From positions 62,001-126,000 of IMG/VR virus record IMGVR_UViG_3300031951_000001: a DNA stretch of 64,000 nucleotides; one strand, 5' to 3'. The stretch is from a virus. Of this stretch, positions 8,159 to 16,924 are shown in pieces. Positions within the stretch are counted from its first letter, which is position 1. Each line of letters begins with the position of its first letter. The notes under the pieces were generated by a model. The model was given only the letters and a program-made list of their open reading frames with translations, was not told where the DNA came from and did not search any database. A program made the position numbers and the translations under genes.

Positions 8159-8841
8159 AGATAACATTCATCAGCGATACTCACAATAAGCACAAACAAA
8201 TACAGGATTTACCTGGCGGTGACTTGCTTATTCACGCTGGTGATATATCAAGTATGGGTCACAAACACGAGATTCAACAATTCTGTAAGTGGTTTGATGG
8301 CTTGACTAATTATTCTGCGGTTGTCTTCATTGCCGGTAATCACGACTTTGGATTTGAGAAACGACCCGAAGAAACTATGGAAATTGTTAATTCATACAAG
8401 TGGATTACATACCTTCAAGACAATCATTTGTCCTTTGGTCCTGATATGGAAACCCTTGTTAAAATTTATGGTAGTCCATGGCAACCTGAGTTTCATAATT
8501 GGGCGTTTAATTTACCAAAGAATGGATGGGAACTTGAGCAGAAGTGGAACGACATTCCTGAGGATACGGACATCTTGATTACTCACGGACCTGCGTTTGG
8601 TATCTTGGATACTGTGGTGGGTCAGTATGATAATCTTGGTTGTGAATTACTAACCAAGCGGATTAAGAAAATTAAACCCAAAATTCATGTCTGCGGACAT
8701 ATACACTCAGGGTATGGTTATGTTTTTGACGGAGATACTCACTTCATAAATGCATCAGTGCTGGATGAACAGTATCAATACACCCAAAAACCTCTAACAG
8801 TAGAGTGGGACCCTGTAACGAATAACTTGGAGTTTATTTAA
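8155..8841 (+). CDS. calcineurin-like metallophosphoesterase
   Basis: A 228-residue enzyme with the full set of metallophosphoesterase motifs: ISDTHNKH (residues 6-13), HAGDISS, AGNHDFGF, THGP and CGHIHSGYG. These residues bind two metals and hydrolyse phosphomonoesters or diesters. It resembles the small stand-alone family that includes MPPED-type proteins; the substrate cannot be told. It overlaps nusG by four bases and is followed by a terminator, so the two share a transcript. Confidence 0.88.
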   Translation: MKITFISDTHNKHKQIQDLPGGDLLIHAGDISSMGHKHEIQQFCKWFDGLTNYSAVVFIAGNHDFGFEKRPEETMEIVNSYKWITYLQDNHLSFGPDMETLVKIYGSPWQPEFHNWAFNLPKNGWELEQKWNDIPEDTDILITHGPAFGILDTVVGQYDNLGCELLTKRIKKIKPKIHVCGHIHSGYGYVFDGDTHFINASVLDEQYQYTQKPLTVEWDPVTNNLEFI

Positions 8842-8845
8842 TTTG

Positions 8846-8873
8846 AAACCCCTCAGAAATGAGGGGTTTTTTA
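8846..8873 (+). terminator. intrinsic terminator
   Basis: AAACCCCTC / GAGGGGTTT stem with a six-base loop and a T-run immediately after the phosphoesterase stop. Confidence 0.9.
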
Positions 8874-8922
8874 TTGTCGGTTAATTATAGTAAATCAAAA
8901 AATTTTATAAAGAGTATAATGA

Positions 8923-8929
8923 TATTTAT
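8923..8929 (+). promoter_or_regulatory. TATTTAT late-type promoter box
   Basis: TATTTAT ends six bases before the ATG of the histidine kinase gene. The same box precedes most structural genes. Confidence 0.6.
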
Positions 8930-8935
8930 CAATAT

Positions 8936-10528
8936 ATGGATAAAAAAATAAAAATTTTAATTTTATCGTCATTGGTCATAATGTCGGTATTTTTCATGGT
9001 TAAAACTGCGGTTTTAATCGAAATTATATCTAGCTCAAAATTAACAAGAGGAACGGAATATGTTTGTTTTTTATTTTTTATTCCTGTTTTTTACAATTTA
9101 ATTAGACACTACATTAAAACTAATAGGTTATATAATCAGTTTAAAGAATTTGAAAATTTTGTTGATACCTCAGTACTGGTTAGTAAGGCTGATAAGAATG
9201 GTAAGATAACATATGTTAACCAAAAATTCAGTGAAGTGTCAGGGTGGAGTTTAGAAGACGCCGCAGGTAAAGACCACCGAATAGTTAACTCAGGATTTCA
9301 TCCCAAAGAAATGTGGGAGGAAATGTATAAAACAACAATCAAAGATAAAAAAATATGGAATGCTGTCGTAACTAACAAAGCAAAGGATGGTCATCTATAT
9401 TGGGTTGATTCATATATTAAAGCCGAATTTGAAGAAAATGGAGACCTAAAAGGTTTTATGTCAATAAGATATGATGTTTCAGAAGTTAAGAAAAAAGAAC
9501 TTGAGATTAGAAACAGAATGAATGCCATCAATCAATCTAATGCGGTTATTGAGTTTGATTTGAGTGGTAATATAATGTATGCCAATAAAAATTTCTGTGA
9601 TACTATGGGATATACTATGGAAGAAATTGTGGGAAAACATCATAGTATATTTTTAAATGAGGAGTATTCAAAGTCACAGGAGTATAAAGAATTTTGGGAT
9701 ACTTTAAGAAGTGGTGATTTCATATCTGCTCAATTTATGAGAATTAAAAAGAATGGTGATGAAATTTGGTTACAAGCCACATATAACCCAATCTTTGATA
9801 ATGATGGTAAAGTTATTCGAATTATGAAAATTGCGATTGATATTACTGACAAAGTTTTACAATCCCAAGAGATAGAAAAAAAGAATACTTATTTGGAACA
9901 TGCCGCAAAAATATTGAGACACGACATGCACTCGGGTATTAACACTTACATGCCGAGGGGGTTAAGTTCTTTGGAGAGAAGATTAAAAACTGAAGACATT
10001 GAGAATTTAAAAATTGAAGCTCCGATTAAAATGATTAAGGAGGGATTAAGACACTCACAAAAAGTATATAAGGGTGTTTATGAATTTACCAATTTGGTTA
10101 AAAAGGATGTTGTGTTAAATAAAGCTGAATGTAATTTAAGAGACATATTAAATGATTATCTATCATCAACCGCATATCATAGTCAGGTTATTATTGAAGA
10201 ATTACCAACCATAGAAGTTAATGAAGCATTATTCTGTACTGCGGTAGATAACTTAATTAGGAATGGATTGAAGTACAATGATTCTGAATCAAAATTTGTA
10301 AAAATATACATGGAAGGTGATGAGTTAATGGTTCAGGACAATGGACGAGGTATAACTCAAGAAGATTTCGACCACTTATCAAAACCATACACAAGAAAAG
10401 AAGGACAAAAAGAGTCAGGAACTGGACTCGGATTAAACATATGTGTGGCGATATTACAAGAACACAAGTTTTTGGTAAGATGCGAGAAAAATGAGATAGG
10501 AACTAAACTGAAAATAAAAATAAAATAA
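8936..10528 (+). CDS. membrane sensor histidine kinase with two PAS domains
   Basis: A 530-residue protein. Two membrane helices occupy roughly residues 5-27 and 42-58. Two PAS/PAC sensor modules follow at about 75-185 and 195-310 (TYVNQKFSEVSGWSLEDAAG; MYANKNFCDTMGYTMEEIVG). A phospho-acceptor helix (AAKILRHDMHSGINTY) and a HATPase domain with N-box NLIRNGLKYND, DNGRGI and GTGLGLNIC complete it. It should autophosphorylate on the His of RHDMH and pass phosphate to the adjacent response regulator. A two-component kinase in a phage is uncommon. A TATTTAT box six bases before ATG suggests late, perhaps leaderless, expression. Confidence 0.88.
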   Translation: MDKKIKILILSSLVIMSVFFMVKTAVLIEIISSSKLTRGTEYVCFLFFIPVFYNLIRHYIKTNRLYNQFKEFENFVDTSVLVSKADKNGKITYVNQKFSEVSGWSLEDAAGKDHRIVNSGFHPKEMWEEMYKTTIKDKKIWNAVVTNKAKDGHLYWVDSYIKAEFEENGDLKGFMSIRYDVSEVKKKELEIRNRMNAINQSNAVIEFDLSGNIMYANKNFCDTMGYTMEEIVGKHHSIFLNEEYSKSQEYKEFWDTLRSGDFISAQFMRIKKNGDEIWLQATYNPIFDNDGKVIRIMKIAIDITDKVLQSQEIEKKNTYLEHAAKILRHDMHSGINTYMPRGLSSLERRLKTEDIENLKIEAPIKMIKEGLRHSQKVYKGVYEFTNLVKKDVVLNKAECNLRDILNDYLSSTAYHSQVIIEELPTIEVNEALFCTAVDNLIRNGLKYNDSESKFVKIYMEGDELMVQDNGRGITQEDFDHLSKPYTRKEGQKESGTGLGLNICVAILQEHKFLVRCEKNEIGTKLKIKIK

Positions 10529-10536
10529 AAAAAACT

Positions 10537-10968
10537 ATGATTGATTCAATTTTACTGGTAGATGACGAGGATTTATTCCATTTAGTGTTTGAAGATAGTT
10601 GTTCACTTCTTGATATAACATTATCTTTAAAAAGTTTAAATAGTTCAGATGAGGCAGCCAAATTATTTGAGAAATGGCAATCAAACAGTGCCGACAAACC
10701 TGAATGTGTGTTTGTTGATTTGAATATCATTGGGTCTTCCTTTGATGGTATTGAACTTATTAGAAAGATTAACTTTGAATACGGAAATAATGTTGTGATT
10801 GGAATCATTTCATCATCAAACGAACCTGAAGAACAGGCAAAGGCAATTCAATCTGGTGCTCAATTTTGGATTATAAAATCAGACGAGATTGAACCACGAT
10901 TAGAGGAGTTTAAGAAGGATTACGAAGGATATAAAAATAGAACAGCCCCATTTAAGATTTACAAATGA
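10537..10968 (+). CDS. single-domain response regulator
   Basis: A 143-residue receiver domain with the acidic pocket DDED near residue 10, phospho-acceptor Asp in CVFVDLN, the Ser switch GIISSS and the invariant Lys in WIIKSD. There is no DNA-binding output domain, so it must act through protein contacts. It sits eight bases after the kinase and its stop overlaps the start of the coiled-coil membrane protein, which is the obvious candidate partner. Confidence 0.88.
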   Translation: MIDSILLVDDEDLFHLVFEDSCSLLDITLSLKSLNSSDEAAKLFEKWQSNSADKPECVFVDLNIIGSSFDGIELIRKINFEYGNNVVIGIISSSNEPEEQAKAIQSGAQFWIIKSDEIEPRLEEFKKDYEGYKNRTAPFKIYK

Positions 10969-11648
10969 TAAAATTTACCCCTGAAATAAAAAAAGAATTA
11001 ATTACCTTATCTGAAACAAAAAATTTATTTTTGGAAGGAAACATTGTTAAGGTAATTGATTCTGATGGGGATGATAATTTTAAAGAATACCTTAAAAAGT
11101 GTGGGGAAAGGGATACCGCAAATCGTAAGAAAAGGCTCGATATTACCAAACAAATTCAGACACAAAACAAAGAGCTATCTGACTTAAATGACGAGAATCA
11201 AAAAATATTAGAGGAGTTACAGTCAACCCTAAAAGAAGTTGAGGACTCCAAGATGACATTTGAGGTTCAAAACAGAGAATTAAACGAGTGGAAAGCCGAT
11301 AATATAAGATTAACCGAAGAACTAACAGTTGAGATGGTTAAATCCGAACAGGCGAGAGTGGATGCCGAAAAGGCAAAACAGAATGCTGAAAATGACTTGG
11401 ATGTACTTCAAAAGAAAACTCAATTTGAGTTAATCAATACAATTGTTAGAGTGGCATTATTTGTAATAATCGGTGTTGGTATTACTACCACGGCATTATA
11501 TACTGTTGCGTTATTTACAAACCAAGACACCCAAATAATAGGTTCAACTTGGAGTAATATGTTTGGTATCTTACTTACTAATGCGTTTAGTATAGTCGGA
11601 ACAATAATGGGTGTTAAATACGCATCAGAAAAACCAAAGAAGAATTAG
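10965..11648 (+). CDS. coiled-coil membrane protein of the two-component operon
   Basis: A 227-residue protein. After a short N-terminal region there is a long coiled coil (about residues 60-145, rich in Glu, Lys, Gln and Asn with heptad spacing). Two hydrophobic helices (about 158-182 and 195-220) and a short basic tail follow. Topology suggests a cytoplasmic rod anchored in the inner membrane. It overlaps the response-regulator gene by four bases, so I infer it is the output or scaffold of that pathway. Confidence 0.65.
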   Translation: MIKFTPEIKKELITLSETKNLFLEGNIVKVIDSDGDDNFKEYLKKCGERDTANRKKRLDITKQIQTQNKELSDLNDENQKILEELQSTLKEVEDSKMTFEVQNRELNEWKADNIRLTEELTVEMVKSEQARVDAEKAKQNAENDLDVLQKKTQFELINTIVRVALFVIIGVGITTTALYTVALFTNQDTQIIGSTWSNMFGILLTNAFSIVGTIMGVKYASEKPKKN

Positions 11649-11995
11649 TCATTAGTCATATAATCTTGGAAAATTCTTTTCTCAACAAGATTACCTTCCA
11701 TATCATACATCCACCCTTCGTATTTTCTTCCCTTAACATATTTGACTTGTGATATTTTGATACCGAATGGTGAATATGTAACCCATATTCCATCTTTTCT
11801 ACCCTCATCATAATGACCCACAGAAAATATACTACCATTATCGTAATATGCGGTCCACTCACCGGTTTTTAGATTATTTGATAGATGACCTTTCTGTTCG
11901 ATTTGACCCTTCTCATTTCTAAATAAAACTTCTTCTACTTGTGAATAACCTACAACCTGTAGGAACATAAACACCAAAAAAACAATCTGTCTCAT
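11645..11995 (-). CDS. secreted MORN/YwqK-like repeat protein
   Basis: A 116-residue protein with a signal peptide (residues 1-18, ending VGYSQ). About three short repeats of the MORN_2/YwqK type follow (KTGEWTAYYDNGSIFSVGHY; DGIWVTYSPFGI). Such proteins are common and functionally vague in Bacteroidota. It converges with the preceding operon and overlaps its end by four bases. Probably periplasmic or surface-attached. Confidence 0.7.
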   Translation of the reverse strand: MRQIVFLVFMFLQVVGYSQVEEVLFRNEKGQIEQKGHLSNNLKTGEWTAYYDNGSIFSVGHYDEGRKDGIWVTYSPFGIKISQVKYVKGRKYEGWMYDMEGNLVEKRIFQDYMTND

Positions 11996-12086
11996 AATAT
12001 TAAGGATATATTATAAATAGATTAAGGAAATGTTAAGTAATATTAACAATTTTGACTATCGAAAAATTTAACATACATATTAGTGT

Positions 12087-12326
12087 ATGAAAACAATTCT
12101 TATATCAGTATTTTTTAGAATCATTTTTTTAGATTCACAAACGGACGAAACTTTGACAGGTGTTAAAGTTGAAACTAATCAGGGTGTATATTTTTCTAAT
12201 TTGGATGGTGAAGTTTTTATACCAACAGAGGAAGAAGTTCTATCTGTAAGTTATGTTTCTTACGAAACAAAAAATGGTGTCACCCTTTCGAATGACACCA
12301 TTATGTCTTTGAGTCAAATTCAGTAA
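12087..12326 (+). CDS. carboxypeptidase-regulatory-like (CarboxypepD_reg) small protein
   Basis: A 79-residue protein resembling the beta-sandwich found at the N-terminus of Bacteroidota TonB-dependent receptors: DSQTDETLTGVKVETNQGV, FSNLDGEVFIP, LSVSYVSYET. Here it stands alone. The hydrophobic N-terminus may be a signal peptide. It may be a captured host surface module; function unknown. Confidence 0.6.
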   Translation: MKTILISVFFRIIFLDSQTDETLTGVKVETNQGVYFSNLDGEVFIPTEEEVLSVSYVSYETKNGVTLSNDTIMSLSQIQ

Positions 12327-12329
12327 TTT

Positions 12330-12497
12330 TTACTTTTTGAAAGAATTTTTATACTCCTCGGTACCAAATTTTTTCCATTCCCAATTCCCGTAAAAGTCGG
12401 GATTTTCAACTGAACATTCACCTGAAGATTTGTATTCGGATAAGAACTTATCCGACATTTCTTTGGTGTATCTATTTTTGACCTCAAAATTTTTCAT
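12330..12497 (-). CDS. hypothetical small protein downstream of the aaRS-like gene
   Basis: A 55-residue minus-strand protein (MKNFEVKNRYTKEMSDKFL... ends KNSFKK). Its ATG abuts the stop of the aaRS-like gene, so the two are very likely co-translated. Rich in Lys, Glu and aromatic residues, no known domain. Confidence 0.6.
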   Translation of the reverse strand: MKNFEVKNRYTKEMSDKFLSEYKSSGECSVENPDFYGNWEWKKFGTEEYKNSFKK

Positions 12498-13355
12498 TCA
12501 AAACTTATTTACATCACCGTAATTCATGTGTAATTCATCGTGTTCGGCTTTCATCATTTCGTAAGCTCGAGCCATTCGAGTCATTCCGATACCGCCACCA
12601 AATCTTTTGAAGAATTTGTGAGACAAGAATTCTTCCAATTCCTTCTCAACCCTTTCTTTACCAAACAATTCAAACAATTTGGCCGAATAACCACCATTTT
12701 CAATAGTATAGAACATTTCTCTCATTTCATCAACATCACAACTTCTTTCGGCCGAACCAATTGTTTCTTGACCATAAAGAATAACATCCACTTTGTTGAA
12801 TTTATCTCCCTCACCCGACTTCATATTCCAGAATGGGTTTGTTCTAACGGGGAAATTCTGTAATGACACTACACTACCTTTTTCATTCCACATTCTTGTT
12901 TCGTGCTCGTTCTCCAAAATCGGTACACCACCATATTCTTCACAAACATCGTCATAATTCACTTCAACAGGTGAATCAAAACCTAAAAACGCAAGTAATT
13001 CAGATTCTAATTTAAGTAATTCCTTCATACCACCCTTTGACTCGAACTCAAACATTGGGAAGATTAATTCGTGACGACCTGGGATTGGGTCTTTTTCTTG
13101 TCTGTACGATGTTGAGATACAGAACACACCTGGCCATTCAGGATTTTGTAACAATTCATACTCTAACCACATTTGACCTGTTTGTGGTAATGGCCAAATT
13201 TGACCTTGGTACTCAAACGTTGTGATTGAGTGTGGATTCTCACATGCTGCGAGAATTGATAATCTTGATTGGGTCGGAACCTCAAGAAAACCTTTGTTTA
13301 GAAAAAAGGTCCTCATCTTTTGGACCAACTCGTGATAAACTTTTGTGTTTTTCAT
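12498..13355 (-). CDS. class II aminoacyl-tRNA-synthetase-like catalytic domain (AsnRS/AspRS type)
   Basis: A 285-residue protein that looks like the catalytic core of the AsnRS/AspRS/LysRS group. Motif 2 is SYRQEKDPIPGRHELIFPMF followed by acidic residues, a family-like GSAERSCD segment follows, and motif 3 is GGGIGMTRMARAY with the ATP-binding Arg. No N-terminal OB-fold anticodon-binding domain is present, so ordinary tRNA charging is doubtful. Stand-alone paralogues of this family can act as amide-forming enzymes or modify other substrates. Upstream on the same strand are an intrinsic terminator and a short Asn-rich mini-ORF, which suggests attenuation. Substrate unknown. Confidence 0.75.
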   Translation of the reverse strand: MKNTKVYHELVQKMRTFFLNKGFLEVPTQSRLSILAACENPHSITTFEYQGQIWPLPQTGQMWLEYELLQNPEWPGVFCISTSYRQEKDPIPGRHELIFPMFEFESKGGMKELLKLESELLAFLGFDSPVEVNYDDVCEEYGGVPILENEHETRMWNEKGSVVSLQNFPVRTNPFWNMKSGEGDKFNKVDVILYGQETIGSAERSCDVDEMREMFYTIENGGYSAKLFELFGKERVEKELEEFLSHKFFKRFGGGIGMTRMARAYEMMKAEHDELHMNYGDVNKF

Positions 13356-13364
13356 ATTACTTTA

Positions 13365-13394
13365 GGGTAAAAAAAAACCTCCCGAAGGAGGTTA
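13365..13394 (-). terminator. terminator/attenuator upstream of the aaRS-like gene
   Basis: On the minus strand AACCTCC-TTCG-GGAGGTT is followed by nine T and then, about 10 bases later, the ATG of the aaRS-like gene. No minus-strand gene lies within 3.5 kb upstream that would need terminating. It therefore probably controls read-through into the synthetase-like gene. Confidence 0.8.
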
Positions 13395-13397
13395 CGT

Positions 13398-13427
13398 TTA
13401 TTTATTATTTATTAAATTCTTGTTCAT
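13398..13427 (-). CDS. putative nine-residue Asn-rich leader peptide
   Basis: The mini-ORF encodes MNKNLINNK and then TAA, with four Asn in nine residues. Its ATG is six bases after a TATTTAT box and its stop is three bases before the terminator stem. The arrangement resembles amino-acid-operon leader peptides. In AT-rich DNA such a frame can also occur by chance, and I see no clear antiterminator stem. Confidence 0.35.
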   Translation of the reverse strand: MNKNLINNK

Positions 13428-13433
13428 TTTGAA

Positions 13434-13440
13434 ATAAATA
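13434..13440 (-). promoter_or_regulatory. TATTTAT late-type promoter box
   Basis: Minus-strand TATTTAT ending six bases before the ATG of the Asn-rich mini-ORF. It could start the leader transcript of the aaRS-like gene. Confidence 0.45.
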
Positions 13441-13488
13441 CGAGATAAAGTTGAAAAAATAAAGTAATCACTTAAAATTTTTTTTGAG

Positions 13489-13495
13489 TATTTAT
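13489..13495 (+). promoter_or_regulatory. TATTTAT late-type promoter box
   Basis: TATTTAT ending four bases before the ATG at 13500; a start site about six bases downstream of the box would give a leaderless mRNA. Confidence 0.65.
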
Positions 13496-13499
13496 TAGT

Positions 13500-14540
13500 A
13501 TGAGAGTTAGATTATCGGAAGAACAATTAAAAAAGTTGATAAAAGAGGATTTGGGAGTGTCCAGAGCGGCATTAGCATATACCAATTTAATCTATTCTAA
13601 ATTAGAATCTGAAGTAAAAGAATTTTTAGACACAAAAAAAAGTGGCAAATACAAATTTACGATTTCAGTAGATGAAATGTCATATATCTATCAATCTAGT
13701 ATGGATGACTTTATCGAATTACCTATTGAACAGATTGAAATTACTCTAACTTTTGTGAGCTCTCCCAGAAAAAAAGCCAATGTTCCATTCACAACTGGTG
13801 GAGCGGCCCAATCAATACAAAAAGAATATCTAAAAGGGTCTTATTTAAAAGAACCATCATTTGAATTACCAAAATATATTTTAGAGGAAGTTGACCAAAC
13901 TATTGTTGCCAGAATGGACCTGTCTGTAGAAATAAGAAGTTCTTATGATGACAGTATGAGTGAATCGGTATTATTTGATTTTAGAGATACGATTACACAT
14001 GAATGTAACCACTTGTATGAATTCTACAAAAGAGCTGAAAGGGGTGCTAAACAGATGAATGTAACTTTAAGTTGGGCTGGTAACAAAAATGTTAATGTAA
14101 AAAGGGAAATTTTCAGTGTTTGGCAAAATTTTATGGATTATGTATATAATTCAGAACCGTATGAGGTTAATGCCAAAGTACAAGAAGCATTTAGTTTGAG
14201 GTCTAGAATGCCTTTTGAAGAATTCAAAAATACAAAGTATTGGAGAGGGGCTAATAACCTAAAGAATTTCAATTCAGATGTGTTTATTGAAACATTATTA
14301 TCTAAAATAGGTGAATTATCACCAGGTAAAGAAGTCAGTATTTTCAATAATCTATATAAGTGGTTTTTAACTGATTACTACAAATGGATGAAACTTCACA
14401 ATGAAAAACCAGCAAGATTCATCGATAACTCAAAAAATTTGGTAGATTTGATTAGTAAATTCCAACCAAGAATCAATAAAGCGGGTGAAACCTTATTAAA
14501 AAAATATATGAGGTTGTATGCTTTAGAACCGGAAATCTAA
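13500..14540 (+). CDS. HExxH metallopeptidase-like protein with N-terminal tag motif
   Basis: A 346-residue protein. The start MRVRLSEEQLKKLIKED is the recurring N-terminal motif of this phage. The middle carries THECNHLYEFY, an HExxH zinc site, and further on EPYEVNAKVQ could supply the third ligand. No signal peptide. The general plan, HExxH followed by a Glu-containing xAx helix, is shared with the proteins at 4915 and 20078. I infer a virion-associated or maturation peptidase; the substrate is unknown. Confidence 0.65.
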   Translation: MRVRLSEEQLKKLIKEDLGVSRAALAYTNLIYSKLESEVKEFLDTKKSGKYKFTISVDEMSYIYQSSMDDFIELPIEQIEITLTFVSSPRKKANVPFTTGGAAQSIQKEYLKGSYLKEPSFELPKYILEEVDQTIVARMDLSVEIRSSYDDSMSESVLFDFRDTITHECNHLYEFYKRAERGAKQMNVTLSWAGNKNVNVKREIFSVWQNFMDYVYNSEPYEVNAKVQEAFSLRSRMPFEEFKNTKYWRGANNLKNFNSDVFIETLLSKIGELSPGKEVSIFNNLYKWFLTDYYKWMKLHNEKPARFIDNSKNLVDLISKFQPRINKAGETLLKKYMRLYALEPEI

Positions 14541-14541
14541 T

Positions 14542-14563
14542 TGTCAGATATCCTGACATTTTG
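14542..14563 (+). terminator. probable terminator
   Basis: TGTCAG / CTGACA stem (14542-14547 and 14553-14558) followed by a TTTTG T-rich stretch right after the metallopeptidase-like gene. Confidence 0.5.
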
Positions 14564-14657
14564 TCATACTTTTATTTTTGGCACATTATTTAATATTTTG
14601 TTGTCGGACTTGATTCCATAAAATAAACAACATATATTTCTTAAAAATAAAAGTTAT

Positions 14658-16523
14658 ATGGGTAAAATTATAGGTATTGATTTAGGAACAACAAATTCGT
14701 GTGTTGCCGTTATGGAAAGCGGCGAACCTGTTGTGATTACAAACAGTGAAGGAAAAAGAACCACCCCTTCAATTGTAGGTTTTGCGAATGGTGGTGAGAG
14801 AAAGATTGGTGACCCGGCTAAACGTCAATCAGTTACTAATCCTGACAAAACAGTTTATTCTATCAAACGTTTCATGGGAGGCAGTTTTGATGAGAGTAAA
14901 AAAGAAATTAAACGAGTACCTTACAAGGTAGTTAAAGGTGACGGTAATACTCCTCGTGTCCAAATTGAAGACAGGAAGTATTCACCACAAGAAATCTCGG
15001 CAATGGTTCTCCAAAAGATGAAACAAACTGCTGAAGATTATTTGGGCGAAACTGTAACAGAGGCGGTTATCACGGTACCGGCGTATTTCAACGACGCTCA
15101 ACGTCAGGCGACTAAAGAAGCTGGTGAAATCGCGGGTCTTACCGTTAGACGTATAATTAACGAACCAACTGCGGCGGCACTTGCTTACGGTCTTGACAAA
15201 CAAGGTAAAGACATGAAAGTTGTGGTGTTCGACTGTGGTGGTGGTACTCACGACGTATCAGTCCTTGAATTGGGTGATGGTGTATTTGAAGTATTGGCAA
15301 CTGATGGTGACACTCACCTCGGTGGTGATGACTTCGATAACGTAATCATTGACTGGCTCGTTAAAGAATTCCAAGATGAAAACGGACTTGATTTGACCAA
15401 AGACCCAATGGCACTTCAACGTCTCCGTGAAGGAGCTGAAAAGGCAAAAATTGAGTTGTCAACTTCACCATCAACAGAAATCAACCTACCTTACATTATG
15501 CCGGTAGATGGTGTTCCAAAACACCTTGTTCGCACAATGACAAAGGCAAAGTTTGAGCAACTTGTTGACAGTTTGGTACAACGTACAATCGCACCGTGTA
15601 AGTCAGCTCTCAAAAATGCCGGTTTGAAACCTGCGGACATTGATGAAATTATCTTGGTTGGAGGCTCAACTCGTATTCCGGCAATCCAAGAAGCGGTTAA
15701 AAAATTCTTCGGTAAAGAACCATCAAAAGGAGTTAATCCTGACGAAGTTGTGGCACTCGGTGCAGCAATTCAGGGAGGTGTACTCGCAGGGGATGTTAAA
15801 GATGTATTGTTACTTGATGTGACTCCACTATCACTTGGTATTGAAACTCAAGGTGGTGTATTCACAAAACTCATCGAGGCAAACACAACAATCCCAACTA
15901 AAAAGTCCCAAGTGTTCTCAACGGCGGTTGATAATCAACCATCAGTAGAGATTCACGTTCTACAAGGGGAGAGAGCAATGGCTCAAGACAACCGAACAAT
16001 TGGTCGTTTCATTTTGGACGGACTACCACCAGCAATGAGAGGTGTTCCACAAGTTGAAGTTACTTTTGACATCGATGCCAACGGTATTATCAATGTATCG
16101 GCGATGGATAAGGCAACCAACAAACAACAATCAATCCGTATTGAATCATCGTCAGGTCTTTCAAAAGAAGAAATCGAAAAGATGAAACAAGATGCGGAAA
16201 TGAACGCAGAGGCGGACAAAAAATCACGAGAAGATGCCGACGCTATTAACCAAGCGGATTCTTTGGTATTCCAATCCGAAAAAACCATGAAAGATTTGGA
16301 GGAGAAGATGACCGAAGAACAAAAAACCCAACTTGCTGAAGCAATATCAGAATTGAAGACATCAATCGCTGAAAAGGATATTGAAAAGGTAAGAAACGGT
16401 ACTGGTAAATTGGCGTTGGTCGCTCAAACGATTACTCAAGGAATTTATAGTCAAGGAGACGAAGGTCAAGTTAGCGACCCTGAAGTTTCAGACGTAGATT
16501 TTGAAGAAGTAAAACCAAGTTAA
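14658..16523 (+). CDS. dnaK: DnaK (Hsp70) chaperone
   Basis: A 621-residue, essentially full-length Hsp70. The ATPase domain begins [20 protein letters not shown] and has the phosphate loops [20 protein letters not shown] and [13 protein letters not shown], plus [11 protein letters not shown]. The substrate domain follows ([16 protein letters not shown]) and a helical lid ends [11 protein letters not shown], like the bacterial EEVD-type tail. It binds unfolded polypeptides in an ATP cycle with DnaJ and GrpE, which are not in this window. The ATPase motif has H where most DnaK have F (GTHDVS). The gene has its own terminator and GC content somewhat above its neighbours, consistent with acquisition from a host. 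Confidence 0.98.
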   Translation: MGKIIGIDLGTTNSCVAVMESGEPVVITNSEGKRTTPSIVGFANGGERKIGDPAKRQSVTNPDKTVYSIKRFMGGSFDESKKEIKRVPYKVVKGDGNTPRVQIEDRKYSPQEISAMVLQKMKQTAEDYLGETVTEAVITVPAYFNDAQRQATKEAGEIAGLTVRRIINEPTAAALAYGLDKQGKDMKVVVFDCGGGTHDVSVLELGDGVFEVLATDGDTHLGGDDFDNVIIDWLVKEFQDENGLDLTKDPMALQRLREGAEKAKIELSTSPSTEINLPYIMPVDGVPKHLVRTMTKAKFEQLVDSLVQRTIAPCKSALKNAGLKPADIDEIILVGGSTRIPAIQEAVKKFFGKEPSKGVNPDEVVALGAAIQGGVLAGDVKDVLLLDVTPLSLGIETQGGVFTKLIEANTTIPTKKSQVFSTAVDNQPSVEIHVLQGERAMAQDNRTIGRFILDGLPPAMRGVPQVEVTFDIDANGIINVSAMDKATNKQQSIRIESSSGLSKEEIEKMKQDAEMNAEADKKSREDADAINQADSLVFQSEKTMKDLEEKMTEEQKTQLAEAISELKTSIAEKDIEKVRNGTGKLALVAQTITQGIYSQGDEGQVSDPEVSDVDFEEVKPS

Positions 16524-16534
16524 AAAAAAAGACA

Positions 16535-16561
16535 AAAATCCCACTTCGGTGGGATTTTTTG
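16535..16561 (+). terminator. intrinsic terminator after dnaK
   Basis: CCCAC-TTCG-GTGGG stem with a UUCG tetraloop, flanked by A-run and T-run. Confidence 0.9.
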
Positions 16562-16563
16562 TT

Positions 16564-16571
16564 TATATTTG
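16564..16571 (+). promoter_or_regulatory. host-type -7 element
   Basis: TATATTTG followed after four bases by the ATG at 16576. No -33 match, but the element decides the start of the small membrane protein. Confidence 0.55.
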
Positions 16572-16575
16572 TCAA

Positions 16576-16755
16576 ATGTATTCATTTATAATCTTGTGTT
16601 TGATAAACACTTTTAGCCGTAGATTTTCCGATTATCATATACGTGATGAGAATTGGGTGTCTATAAAAGTGGAAGTTATAAAATTAATTAATGCTTTTTT
16701 TTGGAGCATTCCCATAGTTTTAATAATTTTGTTCATAATAAATCTTTTAACATAA
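16576..16755 (+). CDS. small membrane protein
   Basis: A 59-residue protein with hydrophobic segments at both ends (MYSFIILCLINTF and the C-terminal IPIVLIILFIINLLT). The start is set by a TATATTTG box four bases upstream. Its stop shares a base with the next ATG. Function unknown. Confidence 0.55.
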   Translation: MYSFIILCLINTFSRRFSDYHIRDENWVSIKVEVIKLINAFFWSIPIVLIILFIINLLT

Positions 16756-16895
16756 TGAGTAAATTTGTAAGAAAATACGAAGACGAGGACACAATCTCAA
16801 TTTGGACTTATGATTTGGATAAGTTTAAAAATGGACCAGTTTCAGTTGAAACTATTGACAAGAAACCTGAACCCGTTAAGAAAAAAAGAAAATAA
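16755..16895 (+). CDS. hypothetical small basic-tailed protein
   Basis: A 46-residue protein, MSKFVRKYEDEDTISIW..., ending in a lysine/arginine-rich tail (PVKKKRK). The ATG overlaps the preceding stop (TAATG), so I prefer it to an in-frame start 54 bases upstream. Not recognised. Confidence 0.55.
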   Translation: MSKFVRKYEDEDTISIWTYDLDKFKNGPVSVETIDKKPEPVKKKRK

Positions 16896-16923
16896 AAAAC
16901 CCCCTAAAAAGGGGGTTAATTTT
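16894..16923 (+). terminator. terminator between convergent genes
   Basis: CCCCC-TAAAAA-GGGGG stem followed by TTAATTTT. The A-rich left side also makes it usable from the other strand. Confidence 0.75.
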
Positions 16924-16924
16924 A

